The notes under the pieces are model-generated. The model ran no database searches. It was not told where the DNA came from and worked only from the letters and a program-made list of their open reading frames with translations. A program made the translations under genes and the position numbers. Shown in pieces: positions 8,149 through 17,696 of a stretch of 20,977 nt of DNA. The first letter of the stretch is position 1. Every line of letters begins with the position of its first letter. Origin of the DNA: Zoogloea sp. (lineage in GTDB: Bacteria; Pseudomonadota; Gammaproteobacteria; Burkholderiales; Rhodocyclaceae); assembly GCA_016790385.1 (NCBI GenBank), contig JAEUNV010000223.1:1-20977 (forward strand). The letters run 5' to 3'.

Positions 8149-9342
8149 TCACGCGCCAAGCCCCCGGACCAGGCTGCCGGCAATCTCGCGCGCTTTCCGA
8201 TCTGCCTCGAAAACGAGCTCCAGGCTGTCGGCAGCGCGCGGCGTGATCGCGTCGAGCGTGTCGGCAATCACAGCCGGAATGCGATCAAAGCGCAGAGCGC
8301 CGTCGAGAAAGCTCCCCACCGCGACCTCGTTGGCCGCATTGAGCACGGCCGGCGCCACCCCGCCCTCCTCCAATGCCCGATACGCGAGCGCCAGACAGGG
8401 GAAACGGTCATGATCCGGGCGCTCGAAATCAAGCCGGGCAATCTCGAACAGATCAAGGGCACGCACGCCAGCGTCAATACGGTGGGGGTAGGCCATGGCG
8501 TGGGCTATGGGTGTTCGCATGTCCGGATTACCCAGTTGCGCAATGACCGATCCATCCGCATACGAGACCATCGAGTGGATGACACTCTGGGGGTGGATGA
8601 CCACCTCAATGCCATTGGCGGGCAGCCCGAACAGCCAATGGGCTTCGATGACCTCCAGGCCCTTGTTCATCATGGTTGCCGAATCGACCGAGATCTTGCG
8701 TCCCATGACCCAGTTCGGGTGCGCGCACGCCATCTCGGGCGTAACCTCGGCAAGGGTTTCCAGCGGCATTCGGCGGAAAGGACCGCCCGATGCGGTCAGC
8801 AGGATACGCGTGACACCGCTGTCGTGAAGACCACGCTGAAAGCCGGCCGGAAGGGCCTGAAAGATGGCGTTGTGTTCGCTGTCAATGGGCAACAGGACGG
8901 CGCCGCTCGCCGCGACCTCCTGCATGAAGAGCGCCCCGGACATGACCAGAGCCTCCTTGTTGGCGAGCAGGACGCGCTTGCCCGCCCGCGCCGCCGCGAG
9001 GGTCGGCACGAGCCCCGCCGCCCCGACGATGGCGGCCATGACCATATCAACTTCAGGCGCGGAGGCCACCTCGGCCAAGGCCGCGGAACCAATCAGCACC
9101 TCGGTGCAACAGCCCGCCGAGTCGAGCCGGGACTGCAAACTCAACGCGTCCTCGGATCGTTCCAGGACAGCATAGGCGGGCCTGTGCGCCAGACACTGCT
9201 CGAAGAGCTTGTCCACCTGACGATGCGCCGTGAGGGCAAACACGCCAAACAGGTCAGGATGCCTGGCAACGACATCCAGCGTACTGACACCGATGGAGCC
9301 CGTAGCCCCGAGCACCGTGATGAGATTCTTGCCGTGATTCAT
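8149..9342 (-). CDS. dxr: 1-deoxy-D-xylulose 5-phosphate reductoisomerase
   Basis: Dxr converts DXP to 2-C-methyl-D-erythritol 4-phosphate using NADPH, the first committed step of the MEP isoprenoid pathway and the target of fosmidomycin. The 397-residue protein shows the NADPH-binding loop GATGSIG (12-18), LANKEALV (126-133), and the metal ligands Asp154 and Glu156 in [11 protein letters not shown] and Glu230 in NKGLEVIEA. The substrate-loop region [10 protein letters not shown] and the C-terminal NAANEVAV are also present. The ATG is 4 nt after the cdsA stop. The product feeds isopentenyl diphosphate to UppS, encoded two genes upstream. E. coli instead has dxr directly after frr; the order seen here is the one found in Pseudomonas and betaproteobacteria. 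Confidence 0.98.
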   Translation of the reverse strand: MNHGKNLITVLGATGSIGVSTLDVVARHPDLFGVFALTAHRQVDKLFEQCLAHRPAYAVLERSEDALSLQSRLDSAGCCTEVLIGSAALAEVASAPEVDMVMAAIVGAAGLVPTLAAARAGKRVLLANKEALVMSGALFMQEVAASGAVLLPIDSEHNAIFQALPAGFQRGLHDSGVTRILLTASGGPFRRMPLETLAEVTPEMACAHPNWVMGRKISVDSATMMNKGLEVIEAHWLFGLPANGIEVVIHPQSVIHSMVSYADGSVIAQLGNPDMRTPIAHAMAYPHRIDAGVRALDLFEIARLDFERPDHDRFPCLALAYRALEEGGVAPAVLNAANEVAVGSFLDGALRFDRIPAVIADTLDAITPRAADSLELVFEADRKAREIAGSLVRGLGA

Positions 9343-9346
9343 GACT

Positions 9347-10171
9347 TCATGAAGCGATCCAGAGCGCCAGCAAGCCGGCTATCGGCAGCGTGGACGTAAG
9401 ACTGTCGATGCGGTCGAGCACACCACCATGGCCAGGCAAAAGGCTGCCGCTGTCCTTAACGCCGGCCTGGCGCTTGATCAGCGACTCAAAAAGATCGCCG
9501 ATGATGCTGATTGCAGTGAACGCCACCAACGCCGGCACGGCGAGGAGATACCCGCCGGAAGACAGGCCATGCCCCACAAACGAAAGACAGATCAAGCCAT
9601 AGAGCATCACGCCAGCCACCGCACCATAGGCGCCTTCCCAGCTCTTGCCGGGACTGATAGCCGGTGCCAGCTTGCGGCGACCGAAGGCACGTCCGGTGAA
9701 ATAGGCGGCAATGTCGGCGACCCAGACGGCCCCCATGACGCCCAGAAGCAACCACGGGCTGAGCAGCCGCAGATGGGCAATCGCCAAACTCGGCGGCAGC
9801 AGCACAACCAGACCGATCAACGCTGCAGCACCATGCCCAGGCAACTGCCAGCGGGCACGCAGCCAGAAAGGCACACACATGACCCAGAACAGCGCACTAA
9901 GGCCATAAACAGGAGCCAGCCCGAAGGGCGCCACTGTCGCCGCCTGATGCAATCCGCCCACGACCCCGGCGGCAAGGCAGAGCCCGCCAAGAATCGCCGA
10001 ATAGATCAATCTGGAAACGGCGCCAAACCCCGACATGGTGGCCCACTCGGACGCTCCAACAGCACAGATGACGGAGGCAAACACGAGCCAACCAGCAGCA
10101 GGCAGCAAAAACAGTGCGGCGAGGAGGCCTGCAAGCAGGACCAGCGCGGTGATGACCCGCGCCTTAAGCAT
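9347..10171 (-). CDS. cdsA: Phosphatidate cytidylyltransferase (CDP-diacylglycerol synthase)
   Basis: CdsA makes CDP-diacylglycerol from phosphatidic acid and CTP, the branch point for all membrane phospholipids. It is an integral inner membrane protein of 274 residues with about eight hydrophobic segments. The C-terminal signature is complete: [13 protein letters not shown] followed by [14 protein letters not shown]. The open frame runs upstream to 10423, but that extension lies inside uppS in another frame and is not membrane-like. The start must be the ATG at 10171, giving [15 protein letters not shown]. This start overlaps the uppS stop by 8 nt, so translation is probably coupled; no separate Shine-Dalgarno is visible. 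Confidence 0.96.
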   Translation of the reverse strand: MLKARVITALVLLAGLLAALFLLPAAGWLVFASVICAVGASEWATMSGFGAVSRLIYSAILGGLCLAAGVVGGLHQAATVAPFGLAPVYGLSALFWVMCVPFWLRARWQLPGHGAAALIGLVVLLPPSLAIAHLRLLSPWLLLGVMGAVWVADIAAYFTGRAFGRRKLAPAISPGKSWEGAYGAVAGVMLYGLICLSFVGHGLSSGGYLLAVPALVAFTAISIIGDLFESLIKRQAGVKDSGSLLPGHGGVLDRIDSLTSTLPIAGLLALWIAS

Positions 10172-10949
10172 GATCGGAAGCGGTATCAGGCTTGTCGGAG
10201 ACAAGCTGCTCACTGGTCCGGCCAAATCGCCGCTCGCGTCCCTGGTAGGAGGCAATGGCCTCGCCAAGCGCCGCCTCGCCAAACTCCGGCCATAGCTTGT
10301 CGGTGAAATAAAGCTCCGAATACGCGAGTTGCCAGAGCATGAAATTGCTGATGCGCTGCTCACCGCCGGTACGGATGAACAAATCGGGCTCGGGACTGAA
10401 ACTGAGCGCCAGGTGGGGGGCAAGGTCTTCTTCGGAGAAGGTCCGCCCCGCGTCTCCGGAGGCTGCGATCATCTTCCCGACGGCCTGCATGATGTCCCAA
10501 CGACCACCGTAGTTGGCGCAGATGGTCAGGTTCATCCGACTGTTCCCTGCCGTCAGGGCCTCACCATCACGGATCAGCGAAACCAGCGCATCGTCGAACG
10601 GAGCCAGATCGCCAACCACACGCAAACGGATTTCGTTACGGTGGATCCGGTCAATCTCCGCCTTCAGGGACTTCACGAACAACTGCATCAGGAACGACAC
10701 TTCGTCCTTGGGACGACGCCAGTTCTCGGAGCTGAACGCGAACACCGTAAGGTATTCCACCCCGCGATCGAGGCAGCTCCGGATCACATCGCGCAGGGAG
10801 TCCACTCCCTTGGCATGACCGGCAACCCGCGGCATCAAGCGCTTGCGCGCCCAACGCCCATTGCCATCCATGATGATTGCGATGTGCCGCGGAACCTTCA
10901 AGGCCTCGGGTACGGCCCTAGTGGAGCTGAGAAACGGCAATCGCACCAT
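10164..10949 (-). CDS. uppS: Undecaprenyl diphosphate synthase (cis-prenyltransferase)
   Basis: UppS adds eight isopentenyl units to farnesyl diphosphate to make C55 undecaprenyl diphosphate, the lipid carrier for peptidoglycan and O-antigen. The 261-residue soluble protein has the catalytic region HIAIIMDGNGRWA (Asp28), AGHAKG, the substrate motif FAFSSENWRRP, and the C-terminal RTGGEQRISNF and LAYSELYF blocks. These identify a bacterial cis-prenyltransferase. The ATG at 10949 follows frr after 53 nt and has only a weak AGG upstream. A few extra N-terminal residues before VPRHIAII are normal for the group. It overlaps cdsA by 8 nt. Confidence 0.97.
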   Translation of the reverse strand: MVRLPFLSSTRAVPEALKVPRHIAIIMDGNGRWARKRLMPRVAGHAKGVDSLRDVIRSCLDRGVEYLTVFAFSSENWRRPKDEVSFLMQLFVKSLKAEIDRIHRNEIRLRVVGDLAPFDDALVSLIRDGEALTAGNSRMNLTICANYGGRWDIMQAVGKMIAASGDAGRTFSEEDLAPHLALSFSPEPDLFIRTGGEQRISNFMLWQLAYSELYFTDKLWPEFGEAALGEAIASYQGRERRFGRTSEQLVSDKPDTASDHA

Positions 10950-11002
10950 ATCGTATCGGCCTGGAAGAAAAGAAACCCGGAAAGCAGCAACCGACCCGAG
11001 GA

Positions 11003-11560
11003 TCAGATCTGCATCAGCTCTTGTTCTTTCTGAGCGAGAAGCTTGTCGATCTCGACAATCGCCTTGTCCGTCAACTTCTGAACGTCGTCCTGAGCACGCC
11101 GTTCATCATCTTCAGAAATCGTTTTTGCCTTCAGGGCATCCTTGAGCGCCGCATTGGCGTCCCGGCGCAGATTGCGGACCGCAACCTTGGCGCCTTCGCC
11201 CTCGTGCTTCACAACCTTGATCAGCTCCTTGCGGCGCTCTTCCGTCAGGGCAGGCATGGGCACACGGATGATTTCCCCCTGCGCAGCCGGGTTGAGGCCC
11301 AGATCGGAATCCCGGATGGCCTTTTCAACCTTCCCGACCATCGGCTTTTCCCAAGGCTGGACGCCAATGGTGCGCGCATCGATCAGGGTGATGTTCGCCA
11401 CTTGGCTGATGGGCACCGGACTGCCATAGTACTCGACCATCACATGATCAAGAATACCCACGTGGGCCCGGCCGGTACGCACCTTGGCGAGATCCAGCTT
11501 GAGCGCCTCAATGGAGCGCTGCATCTTGTGTTCAGTTGTTTTCTTAAGCTCGGGAATCAT
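11003..11560 (-). CDS. frr: Ribosome recycling factor
   Basis: RRF acts with EF-G to split the post-termination ribosome so that subunits can be reused. At 185 residues it has exactly the E. coli length. It shows the helix motif [12 protein letters not shown] (about 22-33), the domain II segment [42 protein letters not shown], and the long C-terminal charged helix ending [14 protein letters not shown]. The ATG lies 10 nt after the pyrH stop, with GAGG about 8 nt before it. rpsB-tsf-pyrH-frr is one of the best-conserved translation clusters in bacteria. Confidence 0.98.
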   Translation of the reverse strand: MIPELKKTTEHKMQRSIEALKLDLAKVRTGRAHVGILDHVMVEYYGSPVPISQVANITLIDARTIGVQPWEKPMVGKVEKAIRDSDLGLNPAAQGEIIRVPMPALTEERRKELIKVVKHEGEGAKVAVRNLRRDANAALKDALKAKTISEDDERRAQDDVQKLTDKAIVEIDKLLAQKEQELMQI

Positions 11561-11570
11561 TGCTTCATCC

Positions 11571-12287
11571 TCAGCAGTAGACCAGCGTACCTTCGTCTTC
11601 GCCCATCACCACCCGCTTCAACGCCCCGCTCTTGAAAAGGCTGAAGACGTTGATGGGAAGTCGCTGATCACGGCACAGCGCAAAGGCCGTCGCATCCATG
11701 ACCGCAAGATTCCGGGAGATCGCTTCGTCAAAGGAAATTTTGTGGAAGCGGGTCGCCGACGGGTCTTTCTTGGGATCCGCGGTATAGATGCCATCCACCT
11801 TGGTCGCCTTCAGCACGATGTCCGCACCGATCTCCGAACCACGCAGGGCCGCAGCGGTATCAGTGGTGAAGAAGGGATTGCCAGTGCCGGCACCAAAAAT
11901 GACGACACGGCCTTCTTCGAGATAACGGATCGCCTTGCCGCGGATGTAAGGCTCGACCACCTGGTCGATGCGCAGGGCCGATTGGACCCGCGCGTTAACC
12001 CCTGCCGCCCGGAAGGCATCGGCAAGGGCCATGGCATTCATTACGGTGGCCAGCATCCCCATGTAGTCGGCGGTGGCGCGATCCATTCCGGACGCCGCCC
12101 CCGCCATTCCACGGAAGATGTTCCCGCCTCCAATAACGATCCCGACCTCGACACCGATGCGGCTGACCTCTACCACGTCGGTGACGATCCCGGCGACCAC
12201 CTCACGGTTGATACCGTAAGCGTCGTCACCCATCAGGGCTTCGCCGGAAAGCTTGAGGAGAATGCGTTTGTAGGCGGGCTGACTCAT
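11571..12287 (-). CDS. pyrH: UMP kinase (uridylate kinase)
   Basis: PyrH phosphorylates UMP to UDP in pyrimidine nucleotide synthesis. It belongs to the amino acid kinase fold and is a hexamer, usually activated by GTP and inhibited by UTP. The 238-residue protein begins [13 protein letters not shown], has the phosphate-binding glycine loop GGGNIFRG (53-60), then [32 protein letters not shown] for UMP binding, and [12 protein letters not shown] near the ATP site. The ATG lies 15 nt after the tsf stop, with a rather distant GAGG as ribosome site. Nothing unusual is seen. Confidence 0.98.
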   Translation of the reverse strand: MSQPAYKRILLKLSGEALMGDDAYGINREVVAGIVTDVVEVSRIGVEVGIVIGGGNIFRGMAGAASGMDRATADYMGMLATVMNAMALADAFRAAGVNARVQSALRIDQVVEPYIRGKAIRYLEEGRVVIFGAGTGNPFFTTDTAAALRGSEIGADIVLKATKVDGIYTADPKKDPSATRFHKISFDEAISRNLAVMDATAFALCRDQRLPINVFSLFKSGALKRVVMGEDEGTLVYC

Positions 12288-12302
12288 CGTTCTGACAACC
12301 TC

Positions 12303-13199
12303 TTACTTCTGGGCCGCGGCAGCAGCCTGGGCGGCCACCTCAGCGGCGAAGTCGGTCACCTTCTTCTCGATGCCTTCACCGACGATGAAAAGGGTAAAAC
12401 CGGCAACGGTCGCACCCTTTGCCTTCAGCAACTGGCTGACGGTCTGCTTGCCATCCTCGGCCTTGACGAAGACTTGGTCAAGAAGGGTCACATCCTTCAG
12501 GAACTTCTGAACCGTACCTTCAGCGATCTTCTCGAGCATGGCTTCCGGCTTGCCGGCTTCGCGGGCCTTCTCGATCGCGACACGACGCTCCACGTCCAGC
12601 AGCTCGGCGGGAACACCGGAAGCATCGAGGGACTTGGGCTTGGAAGCGGCAATGTGCATGGCCAGATCCTTGGCCAGCGCTTCGTCGCCACCCACCAGAT
12701 CGATCAGCACGCCAATCTTGGCACCGCCGTGGATGTAGTTGGCCACGGCACCCTTGGCCTCCACACGCACGAAGCGGCGGATGGACATGTTCTCACCGAT
12801 CTTGCCGACGAGTGCCTTGCGAACCTCCTCCACGCTCTGACCATTCAGATCAAGCGCCGAGAGAGCCTCCACATCCGCCGGATTCTTGACGGCGACGAGT
12901 TCGGCAACGTTCTTGACCAGCGCCAGGAAGTCATCGTTCTTGGCCACGAAGTCGGTTTCGCAGTTCACTTCAACCATCGCGCCGAGCTTGGCATCGGCGG
13001 AGATATACACCCCCACGATACCTTCCGCGGTCACACGGGTAGCAGCCTTGGAGGCCTTGTTACCCAGCTTGACACGCAGGATCTCTTCGGCCTTGGCCAT
13101 GTCACCAGCGGCTTCGGACAGGGCCTTCTTGCATTCCATCATGGGTGCGTCGGTCTTCTCGCGCAGCTCCTTGACCATGCCTGCGGTAATTTCCGCCAT
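12303..13199 (-). CDS. tsf: Elongation factor Ts
   Basis: EF-Ts is the guanine nucleotide exchange factor of EF-Tu. The 298-residue protein opens with the UBA-like domain ([24 protein letters not shown]), followed by the EF-Tu contact motif TDFV at 82-85 in [12 protein letters not shown]. The core and C-terminal subdomains follow ([18 protein letters not shown]). The tail is alanine-rich ([10 protein letters not shown]). The start has a good ribosome site, AGGAG, ending 5 nt before the ATG. It lies 42 nt downstream of rpsB, in an AT-rich gap that contains a perfect palindrome. Confidence 0.98.
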   Translation of the reverse strand: MAEITAGMVKELREKTDAPMMECKKALSEAAGDMAKAEEILRVKLGNKASKAATRVTAEGIVGVYISADAKLGAMVEVNCETDFVAKNDDFLALVKNVAELVAVKNPADVEALSALDLNGQSVEEVRKALVGKIGENMSIRRFVRVEAKGAVANYIHGGAKIGVLIDLVGGDEALAKDLAMHIAASKPKSLDASGVPAELLDVERRVAIEKAREAGKPEAMLEKIAEGTVQKFLKDVTLLDQVFVKAEDGKQTVSQLLKAKGATVAGFTLFIVGEGIEKKVTDFAAEVAAQAAAAAQK

Positions 13200-13208
13200 G
13201 CTTGCTCC

Positions 13209-13220
13209 TAGATATATCTA
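13209..13220. repeat. Perfect AT-rich palindrome in the rpsB-tsf gap
   Basis: TAGATATATCTA is a perfect 12-bp palindrome in the 42-bp gap between rpsB and tsf. It directly abuts the tsf Shine-Dalgarno (AGGAG, 13209-13205 on the minus strand). The gap is strikingly AT-rich against its GC-rich neighbours. Its role is unknown. It could be an RNase E-type cleavage region or simply an open, unstructured ribosome entry zone. Confidence 0.4.
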
Positions 13221-13241
13221 TTTAATCGAATTCGGTAAGAC

Positions 13242-13994
13242 TCAGGCTTGCTCTTCGGCGCTGTCTTCCACTTCCACGAACTCGTCGGAACCGGCCGCGA
13301 CGATTTCCTGGATCACCTGGTTCTTGCCTTCCAGCACGGCATCGGCCACGCCACGGGCGTAAAGGCGGATCGCGCGGGACGAATCGTCGTTACCCGGGAT
13401 CACGAAATCCACACCCTCAGGGGTGTGATTGGTATCGACGACAGCCACGACCGGAATACCCAGCTTGTTGGCTTCGGTGATGGCGATCTTGTGGTAGCCC
13501 ACGTCGATCACGAACAGGGCATCCGGCAGGCCGCCCAGATCCTTGATGCCGCCCAGGCTCTTCTGGAGCTTCTCGAGCTCACGGGAAGCCATCAGAGCTT
13601 CCTTCTTGGAGAGGCGCTCGATCGAACCGTCTTCCACCATGGCTTCCATTTCCTTCAGACGCTTGATGGACACCTTGACGGTCTTGAAGTTGGTGAGCAT
13701 ACCGCCCAGCCAGCGCTCATCGACGTAGGGCATGCCGGCGCGACGGGCTTCCTCAGCCACGATTTCGCGGGCCTGACGCTTGGTGCCAACCATCAGCACG
13801 GTGCCGCGATTGGCGGCCAGCTTGCGCACGAAATCCATGGCCTCGTTGTACTTGACGAGGGTCTTCTCGAGGTTGACGATATGGATCTTGTTGCGCTGAC
13901 CAAAGATGAACGGTGCCATCTTCGGGTTCCAGAAACGGGTTTGATGGCCGAAGTGGACGCCCGCTTCGAGCATTTGACGCATGGTGACAGACAT
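13242..13994 (-). CDS. rpsB: 30S ribosomal protein S2
   Basis: S2 is a late-assembling 30S subunit protein that binds S1 and 16S rRNA at the back of the small subunit. The 250-residue protein opens [26 protein letters not shown] and carries the S2 signatures, including [14 protein letters not shown] and the [25 protein letters not shown] segment, with an acidic C-terminus. The open frame extends 18 codons upstream to 14048. I place the start at the ATG at 13994 because it gives the family N-terminus and follows GGAG with a 6-nt spacer (TACAAA). It is the first gene of the long minus-strand block and has its own promoter and long leader. Confidence 0.98.
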   Translation of the reverse strand: MSVTMRQMLEAGVHFGHQTRFWNPKMAPFIFGQRNKIHIVNLEKTLVKYNEAMDFVRKLAANRGTVLMVGTKRQAREIVAEEARRAGMPYVDERWLGGMLTNFKTVKVSIKRLKEMEAMVEDGSIERLSKKEALMASRELEKLQKSLGGIKDLGGLPDALFVIDVGYHKIAITEANKLGIPVVAVVDTNHTPEGVDFVIPGNDDSSRAIRLYARGVADAVLEGKNQVIQEIVAAGSDEFVEVEDSAEEQA

Positions 13995-14142
13995 TTTGTA
14001 CTCCAATACCGAGGTTTGACCGCCGTCCAGCCTGCCTGGCCCGCCCATGCGGAACCACGCCTTGCCGCAGACTTCCTTTCGGATTCCTGCCGGACCTCAA
14101 TGGGCCGGACGTGTGAATTTTGCCTGGCATGTACCAGACAAG
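13995..14142 (-). promoter_or_regulatory. Structured 5' leader of rpsB mRNA
   Basis: From the predicted start near 14142 the leader is about 148 nt. It opens with an 8-bp hairpin, TTGTCTGG/CCAGGCAA (14141-14134 with 14127-14120, 6-nt loop). It then has a short UCC-GAAA-GGA tetraloop stem, and TGCGG/CCGCA around 14068-14047. Two copies of GTCCGGC (14110-14104 and 14095-14089) can each pair over all seven bases with GCTGGAC (14031-14025), upstream of the ribosome site. In E. coli the rpsB leader is structured and is the target of S2 autoregulation; a similar role here is inferred. No sequence identity to that leader is claimed. Confidence 0.5.
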
Positions 14143-14148
14143 CCTCCG

Positions 14149-14178
14149 ATTGTAGCAGCAACCCATTACATCTCTCAA
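14149..14178 (-). promoter_or_regulatory. Sigma70-type promoter of the rpsB block
   Basis: On the minus strand, TTGAGA (-35, 14178-14173) and TACAAT (-10, 14154-14149) each match five of six consensus bases and are 18 bp apart. Transcription would start near 14142. This is the best promoter match I found and lies where the ribosomal protein operon needs one, between divergent rpsB and map. Confidence 0.75.
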
Positions 14179-14268
14179 GGCCGGCCATGGCCGTGCGTTC
14201 CAGCCAGATTGCCCGCGGGCGCCGCATGAGCTAGCCTAGTGCGCTCATACCCCAATAGATGAAGCCCC

Positions 14269-15090
14269 ATGAGCGTCAGCATAAAAACGCCGCAGGAAAT
14301 CGAAAAAATGCGCATCGCGGGCCGTCTCGGCTCCGAAGTACTCGACTACATCACGCCCTACGTCAAGCCGGGAGTCACCACAGCCGAACTCGACCGCCTC
14401 TGTCATGACTACATGGTCGAGGTCCAGGGTTGCGTCCCCGCCCCGCTGAATTATTGCCCCCCGGGCTACAAACCGTACCCCAAGTCCATCTGCACCTCGA
14501 TCAACCACCAGGTCTGTCACGGCGTTCCGGGAGACAAAGCCCTGAAGAAGGGCGACATCGTCAATCTGGACATCACGGTGATCAAGGACGGCTACCACGG
14601 CGACACCAGCCGGATGTTCCTTGTCGGCGGAGACAGCAATTGCAGCATCCTGGCCCGACGGCTGTGCCAGGTCACCTATGAGTGTCTGTGGCTCGGCATC
14701 GCCCAGGTGCGACCGGGCGCCCATCTCGGCGATATCGGCCATGCCATCCAGAGGCATGCGGAATCCAACGGCTTCTCGGTGGTACGGGAGTTCTGCGGCC
14801 ACGGCATCGGCGCGAATTTCCACGAAGACCCCCAAGTCCTGCACTACGGAAAACGGGATACCGGTATCGAACTCAAGCCGGGCATGATCTTCACCATCGA
14901 ACCGATGATCAACGCCGGCAAGGCAGCGATCTCCGAGTTGCCCGACGGGTGGACCATCGTCACCCGTGATCGCAGCCTGTCCGCCCAATGGGAACACATG
15001 ATCCTCGTCACGGATTCCGGCGTTGAAGTACTGACTCTTTCCGCGGGCTCACCGGCCCGCCCGGACATCGTCGCCTCCCTCCTGCCCTGA
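14269..15090 (+). CDS. map: Type I methionine aminopeptidase
   Basis: Map removes the initiator methionine from nascent proteins after deformylation. The 273-residue protein has the pita-bread fold with all five metal ligands: Asp101 (NLDITV), Asp112 (HGDTSRMF), His178 (GHGIG), Glu211 (FTIEPM) and Glu242 (QWEHMI). The conserved His84 is in VCHGVPGD. As in other betaproteobacterial Map proteins, a few extra residues occur before the YPKSICTSINHQVCHG segment; this copy has cysteines at 55, 63, 75 and 83 there. The ATG at 14269 has only a weak ribosome site. It is divergent from rpsB, as in E. coli, and is followed 14 nt later by glnD. Confidence 0.97.
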   Translation: MSVSIKTPQEIEKMRIAGRLGSEVLDYITPYVKPGVTTAELDRLCHDYMVEVQGCVPAPLNYCPPGYKPYPKSICTSINHQVCHGVPGDKALKKGDIVNLDITVIKDGYHGDTSRMFLVGGDSNCSILARRLCQVTYECLWLGIAQVRPGAHLGDIGHAIQRHAESNGFSVVREFCGHGIGANFHEDPQVLHYGKRDTGIELKPGMIFTIEPMINAGKAAISELPDGWTIVTRDRSLSAQWEHMILVTDSGVEVLTLSAGSPARPDIVASLLP

Positions 15091-15104
15091 GAACCCTCTC
15101 GAAG

Positions 15105-17696
15105 ATGTCCGAATCCAGCTCGATTGTCCCGCCCGACACCGCCCGCGAACTTATTGTCCGCTACAAGACCCGCCTAAAGACAGGCGGAGAAAGCTTGCGC
15201 GCAGCCTACGAGGCGCGCCCGCTGACAGAACCCATCCTGCGCGGCCGCTCCCGGCTGGTGGACGGTGTGCTCACCGACCTGTGGCGCGATTTCGGGCTTC
15301 CCGCCTCGGCCACGCTGGTGGCAGTGGGCGGATACGGGCGCGAAGAACTCTTCCCCTGCTCGGACGTCGATCTGCTTTTTCTGCTGGACGAGGAACCGGA
15401 CGCCGACCTGGAGGATCGCCTGACCCGGATGATTGGTCTGATATGGGATATCGGTCTCGAGATCGGCCATAGTGTGCGCACCGTTGAGGCCTGTCTTGAA
15501 GAAGCCGCCATCGACGTGACCGTGATGACCAATCTGCTCGAAGCACGCTGCATCCTGGGCAACACCCAGCTGTATCAGCGATTCGAGACCAGTTTGCGCA
15601 GCGTCCTAAACGCAGGGCAGTTCTTCAAGGCCAAACGCCTGGAACAGGAACAGCGCTACACCCGCCACAACGAGACACCCTACTCCCTCGAGCCGAACTG
15701 CAAGGAGAGCCCGGGCGGGCTGCGGGATCTGCAAGTGATCGGGTGGATCAGCCGTGCTGCGGGTATGGGCACCCACTGGCGGGATCTCGCCCAACATGGC
15801 CTCGTCACGGAAGATGAGGCCACGGAACTGCGGGAACTGGAGCGTTTCCTGCAACATGTGCGCATCCGCCTGCATCACCTCACCGGGCGCCGGGAGGACC
15901 GCCTGCTCTTCGACCACCAGGAAAAGCTCGCCCGACGCTTCGGCTTTGACGCAACGGAAGCGCGCAGAGCCTCCGAGGTATTCATGCAGGAGTACTACCG
16001 GACGGCCAAGAAGGTCACCCAGCTCAACACCATCCTGCTGCTCAATTTCGGGGTCGAGTTCTTCCCCAACCGTTACCCAGCGGCTATCAACATCAACGAG
16101 CGCTTCCAATGCGTGCGCGAATTGCTCGACGTGCGCGACGAGGGGGTGTTTGATCGCCACCCCAGCGCCCTGCTCGAATGTTTCCTGCTCCTGGAGCAAC
16201 GTTCCGAACTCAAGGGAATGACGGCGCGCACGCTCCGCGCCCTGTGGCGGGGCCGCAAGCTGATCAACGCGGAGTTTCGTCAGAACCCTGCCAATCGCGC
16301 CCTGTTCCTGCGCCTGCTGCAACAGAAGCGCGGCGTCGTGCACGAGATGCGACGCATGAACCAATACGGCATCCTGAGCTTCTACCTGCCGGCCTGGCGG
16401 CGCATCGTCGGTCAGATGCAGCACGATCTCTTCCACGTCTATACGGTGGATCAGCACATCCTGCAGGTGCTGCGCAATGTGCGACGCTTCATGGTGGCCG
16501 AGCATGCCCACGAATACCCCCTGCTGACCCGCCTCAGCACGAGCTTTGAGAAGCCGTGGCTGATCTACATCGCCGCGCTCTTTCACGACATTGCAAAGGG
16601 TCGAGGTGGCGACCATTCAAAACTGGGAATGAAGGACGCACGGGATTTCTGCGAGTCCCACGGTCTTGAAGAGAACGACACCCTGTTGGTCGAGTGGCTG
16701 GTGCAACACCATCTTTCCATGTCCAACGTCGCCCAGAAGCAGGATCTTTCGGATCTGGAAGTGATTCGCCGCTTCGCCAGACTGGTGGAAAACGAACGCC
16801 GGCTCAACGCCCTGTACATCCTCACCCACGCGGACATCCGGGGCACCAGCCCGAAAGTCTGGAACGGCTGGAAGGGCAAGCTCCTGGAGGATCTCTTTTT
16901 TGCGGCCCAGCGCCTGCTAAGAGGCGCCACCCCCCAGCAGGCACTGGGCACCCCCATTCGCCAGGACGACGCCCGCAATCTGCTGCGCTATTACGGACTG
17001 CGGCCGGGAACGGAGGATGCCCTCTGGGACCAACTCGACACGGTTTACTTCCTGCGCCACGACCCCGAGGAGATCGCATGGCACGCCCGCATGCTGTATT
17101 ACCGGGTGGAAACCGAACAACCCGTCGTCAAGGCCCGTCTGAGCCATGTGGGCGAAGGCTTGCAGGTCATGGTCTACATGAAGGATCAGCGGGATCTGTT
17201 CGTGCGACTGTGCGGTTTTTTCAGCCGCCTCGGATTCTCCATCGCCGACGCCAAGATCCACACCACCCGCCACGGCTACGCTCTGGACAGTTTCGTCCTG
17301 CTCGATCCGGGGCAGGAGGTCCACTACCGGGATCTGATCACCCTTCTCGAACACGATCTCACCGAACGGCTTGCCACCCACGCCCCCCTCGATCGCCCGG
17401 CCACCGGGCGCCTCTCCCGCGAGGTGAAGCACTTCCCGATCGCCCCTGAAATCAGCATCCGCCCTGACGAGAGATGCCAGCACTACATCATGTCGGTGAC
17501 CGCCGCGGACCGTCCCGGTCTGCTCTTTGGCGTTGCCGAAACCTTGGTGGCCTACGGCATCAATTTGCACACAGCCAAGATCGCCACCCTGGGCGAGCGG
17601 GTGGAAGACACCTTCCTGATCAGCGGCCCGGGCTTGTCCCAAGACGCCCAGATCCTCAAGATCGAATCCGACCTGCTGGAAAAACTGACAATCTGA
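15105..17696 (+). CDS. glnD: Bifunctional [protein-PII] uridylyltransferase/uridylyl-removing enzyme
   Basis: GlnD senses glutamine and adds or removes UMP on PII proteins (GlnB/GlnK), controlling glutamine synthetase and NtrBC. The 863-residue protein (E. coli 890) contains the nucleotidyltransferase motif GGYGREELFPCSDVDLL (75-91), with catalytic Asp87 and Asp89. The conserved ESPGGLRDLQ segment lies near 205. The HD hydrolase domain has ALFHDIAKGRGGDHS (His494, Asp495). Two C-terminal ACT domains follow, about 685-740 and 793-845 (AADRPGLLFGVAETL), which bind glutamine. Both activities therefore look intact. The stop is 26 nt from the stop of the convergent def. E. coli has dapD after map-glnD; that neighbour is absent here. 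Confidence 0.97.
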   Translation: MSESSSIVPPDTARELIVRYKTRLKTGGESLRAAYEARPLTEPILRGRSRLVDGVLTDLWRDFGLPASATLVAVGGYGREELFPCSDVDLLFLLDEEPDADLEDRLTRMIGLIWDIGLEIGHSVRTVEACLEEAAIDVTVMTNLLEARCILGNTQLYQRFETSLRSVLNAGQFFKAKRLEQEQRYTRHNETPYSLEPNCKESPGGLRDLQVIGWISRAAGMGTHWRDLAQHGLVTEDEATELRELERFLQHVRIRLHHLTGRREDRLLFDHQEKLARRFGFDATEARRASEVFMQEYYRTAKKVTQLNTILLLNFGVEFFPNRYPAAININERFQCVRELLDVRDEGVFDRHPSALLECFLLLEQRSELKGMTARTLRALWRGRKLINAEFRQNPANRALFLRLLQQKRGVVHEMRRMNQYGILSFYLPAWRRIVGQMQHDLFHVYTVDQHILQVLRNVRRFMVAEHAHEYPLLTRLSTSFEKPWLIYIAALFHDIAKGRGGDHSKLGMKDARDFCESHGLEENDTLLVEWLVQHHLSMSNVAQKQDLSDLEVIRRFARLVENERRLNALYILTHADIRGTSPKVWNGWKGKLLEDLFFAAQRLLRGATPQQALGTPIRQDDARNLLRYYGLRPGTEDALWDQLDTVYFLRHDPEEIAWHARMLYYRVETEQPVVKARLSHVGEGLQVMVYMKDQRDLFVRLCGFFSRLGFSIADAKIHTTRHGYALDSFVLLDPGQEVHYRDLITLLEHDLTERLATHAPLDRPATGRLSREVKHFPIAPEISIRPDERCQHYIMSVTAADRPGLLFGVAETLVAYGINLHTAKIATLGERVEDTFLISGPGLSQDAQILKIESDLLEKLTI

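Noticed and set aside
10172..10423. 84-codon N-terminal extension of cdsA
   Set aside because: It lies within uppS in another frame, is Ser/Arg/Pro-rich and not membrane-like, and the internal ATG gives the normal CdsA start.
11484..13211. 575-codon plus-strand open frame opposite frr, pyrH and tsf
   Set aside because: Same kind of shadow: low-complexity His/Gly/Leu-rich translation across three unrelated real genes.
14183..14192. GGCCATGGCC palindrome upstream of the rpsB -35
   Set aside because: A 10-bp GC-rich palindrome is expected by chance in such DNA, and no second copy or other operator-like context was seen.
14209..14237. Possible map promoter TTGCCC, 17 bp, TAGCCT
   Set aside because: The -10 matches only three of six consensus bases. 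The map promoter must lie in this region, but I cannot place it with confidence.
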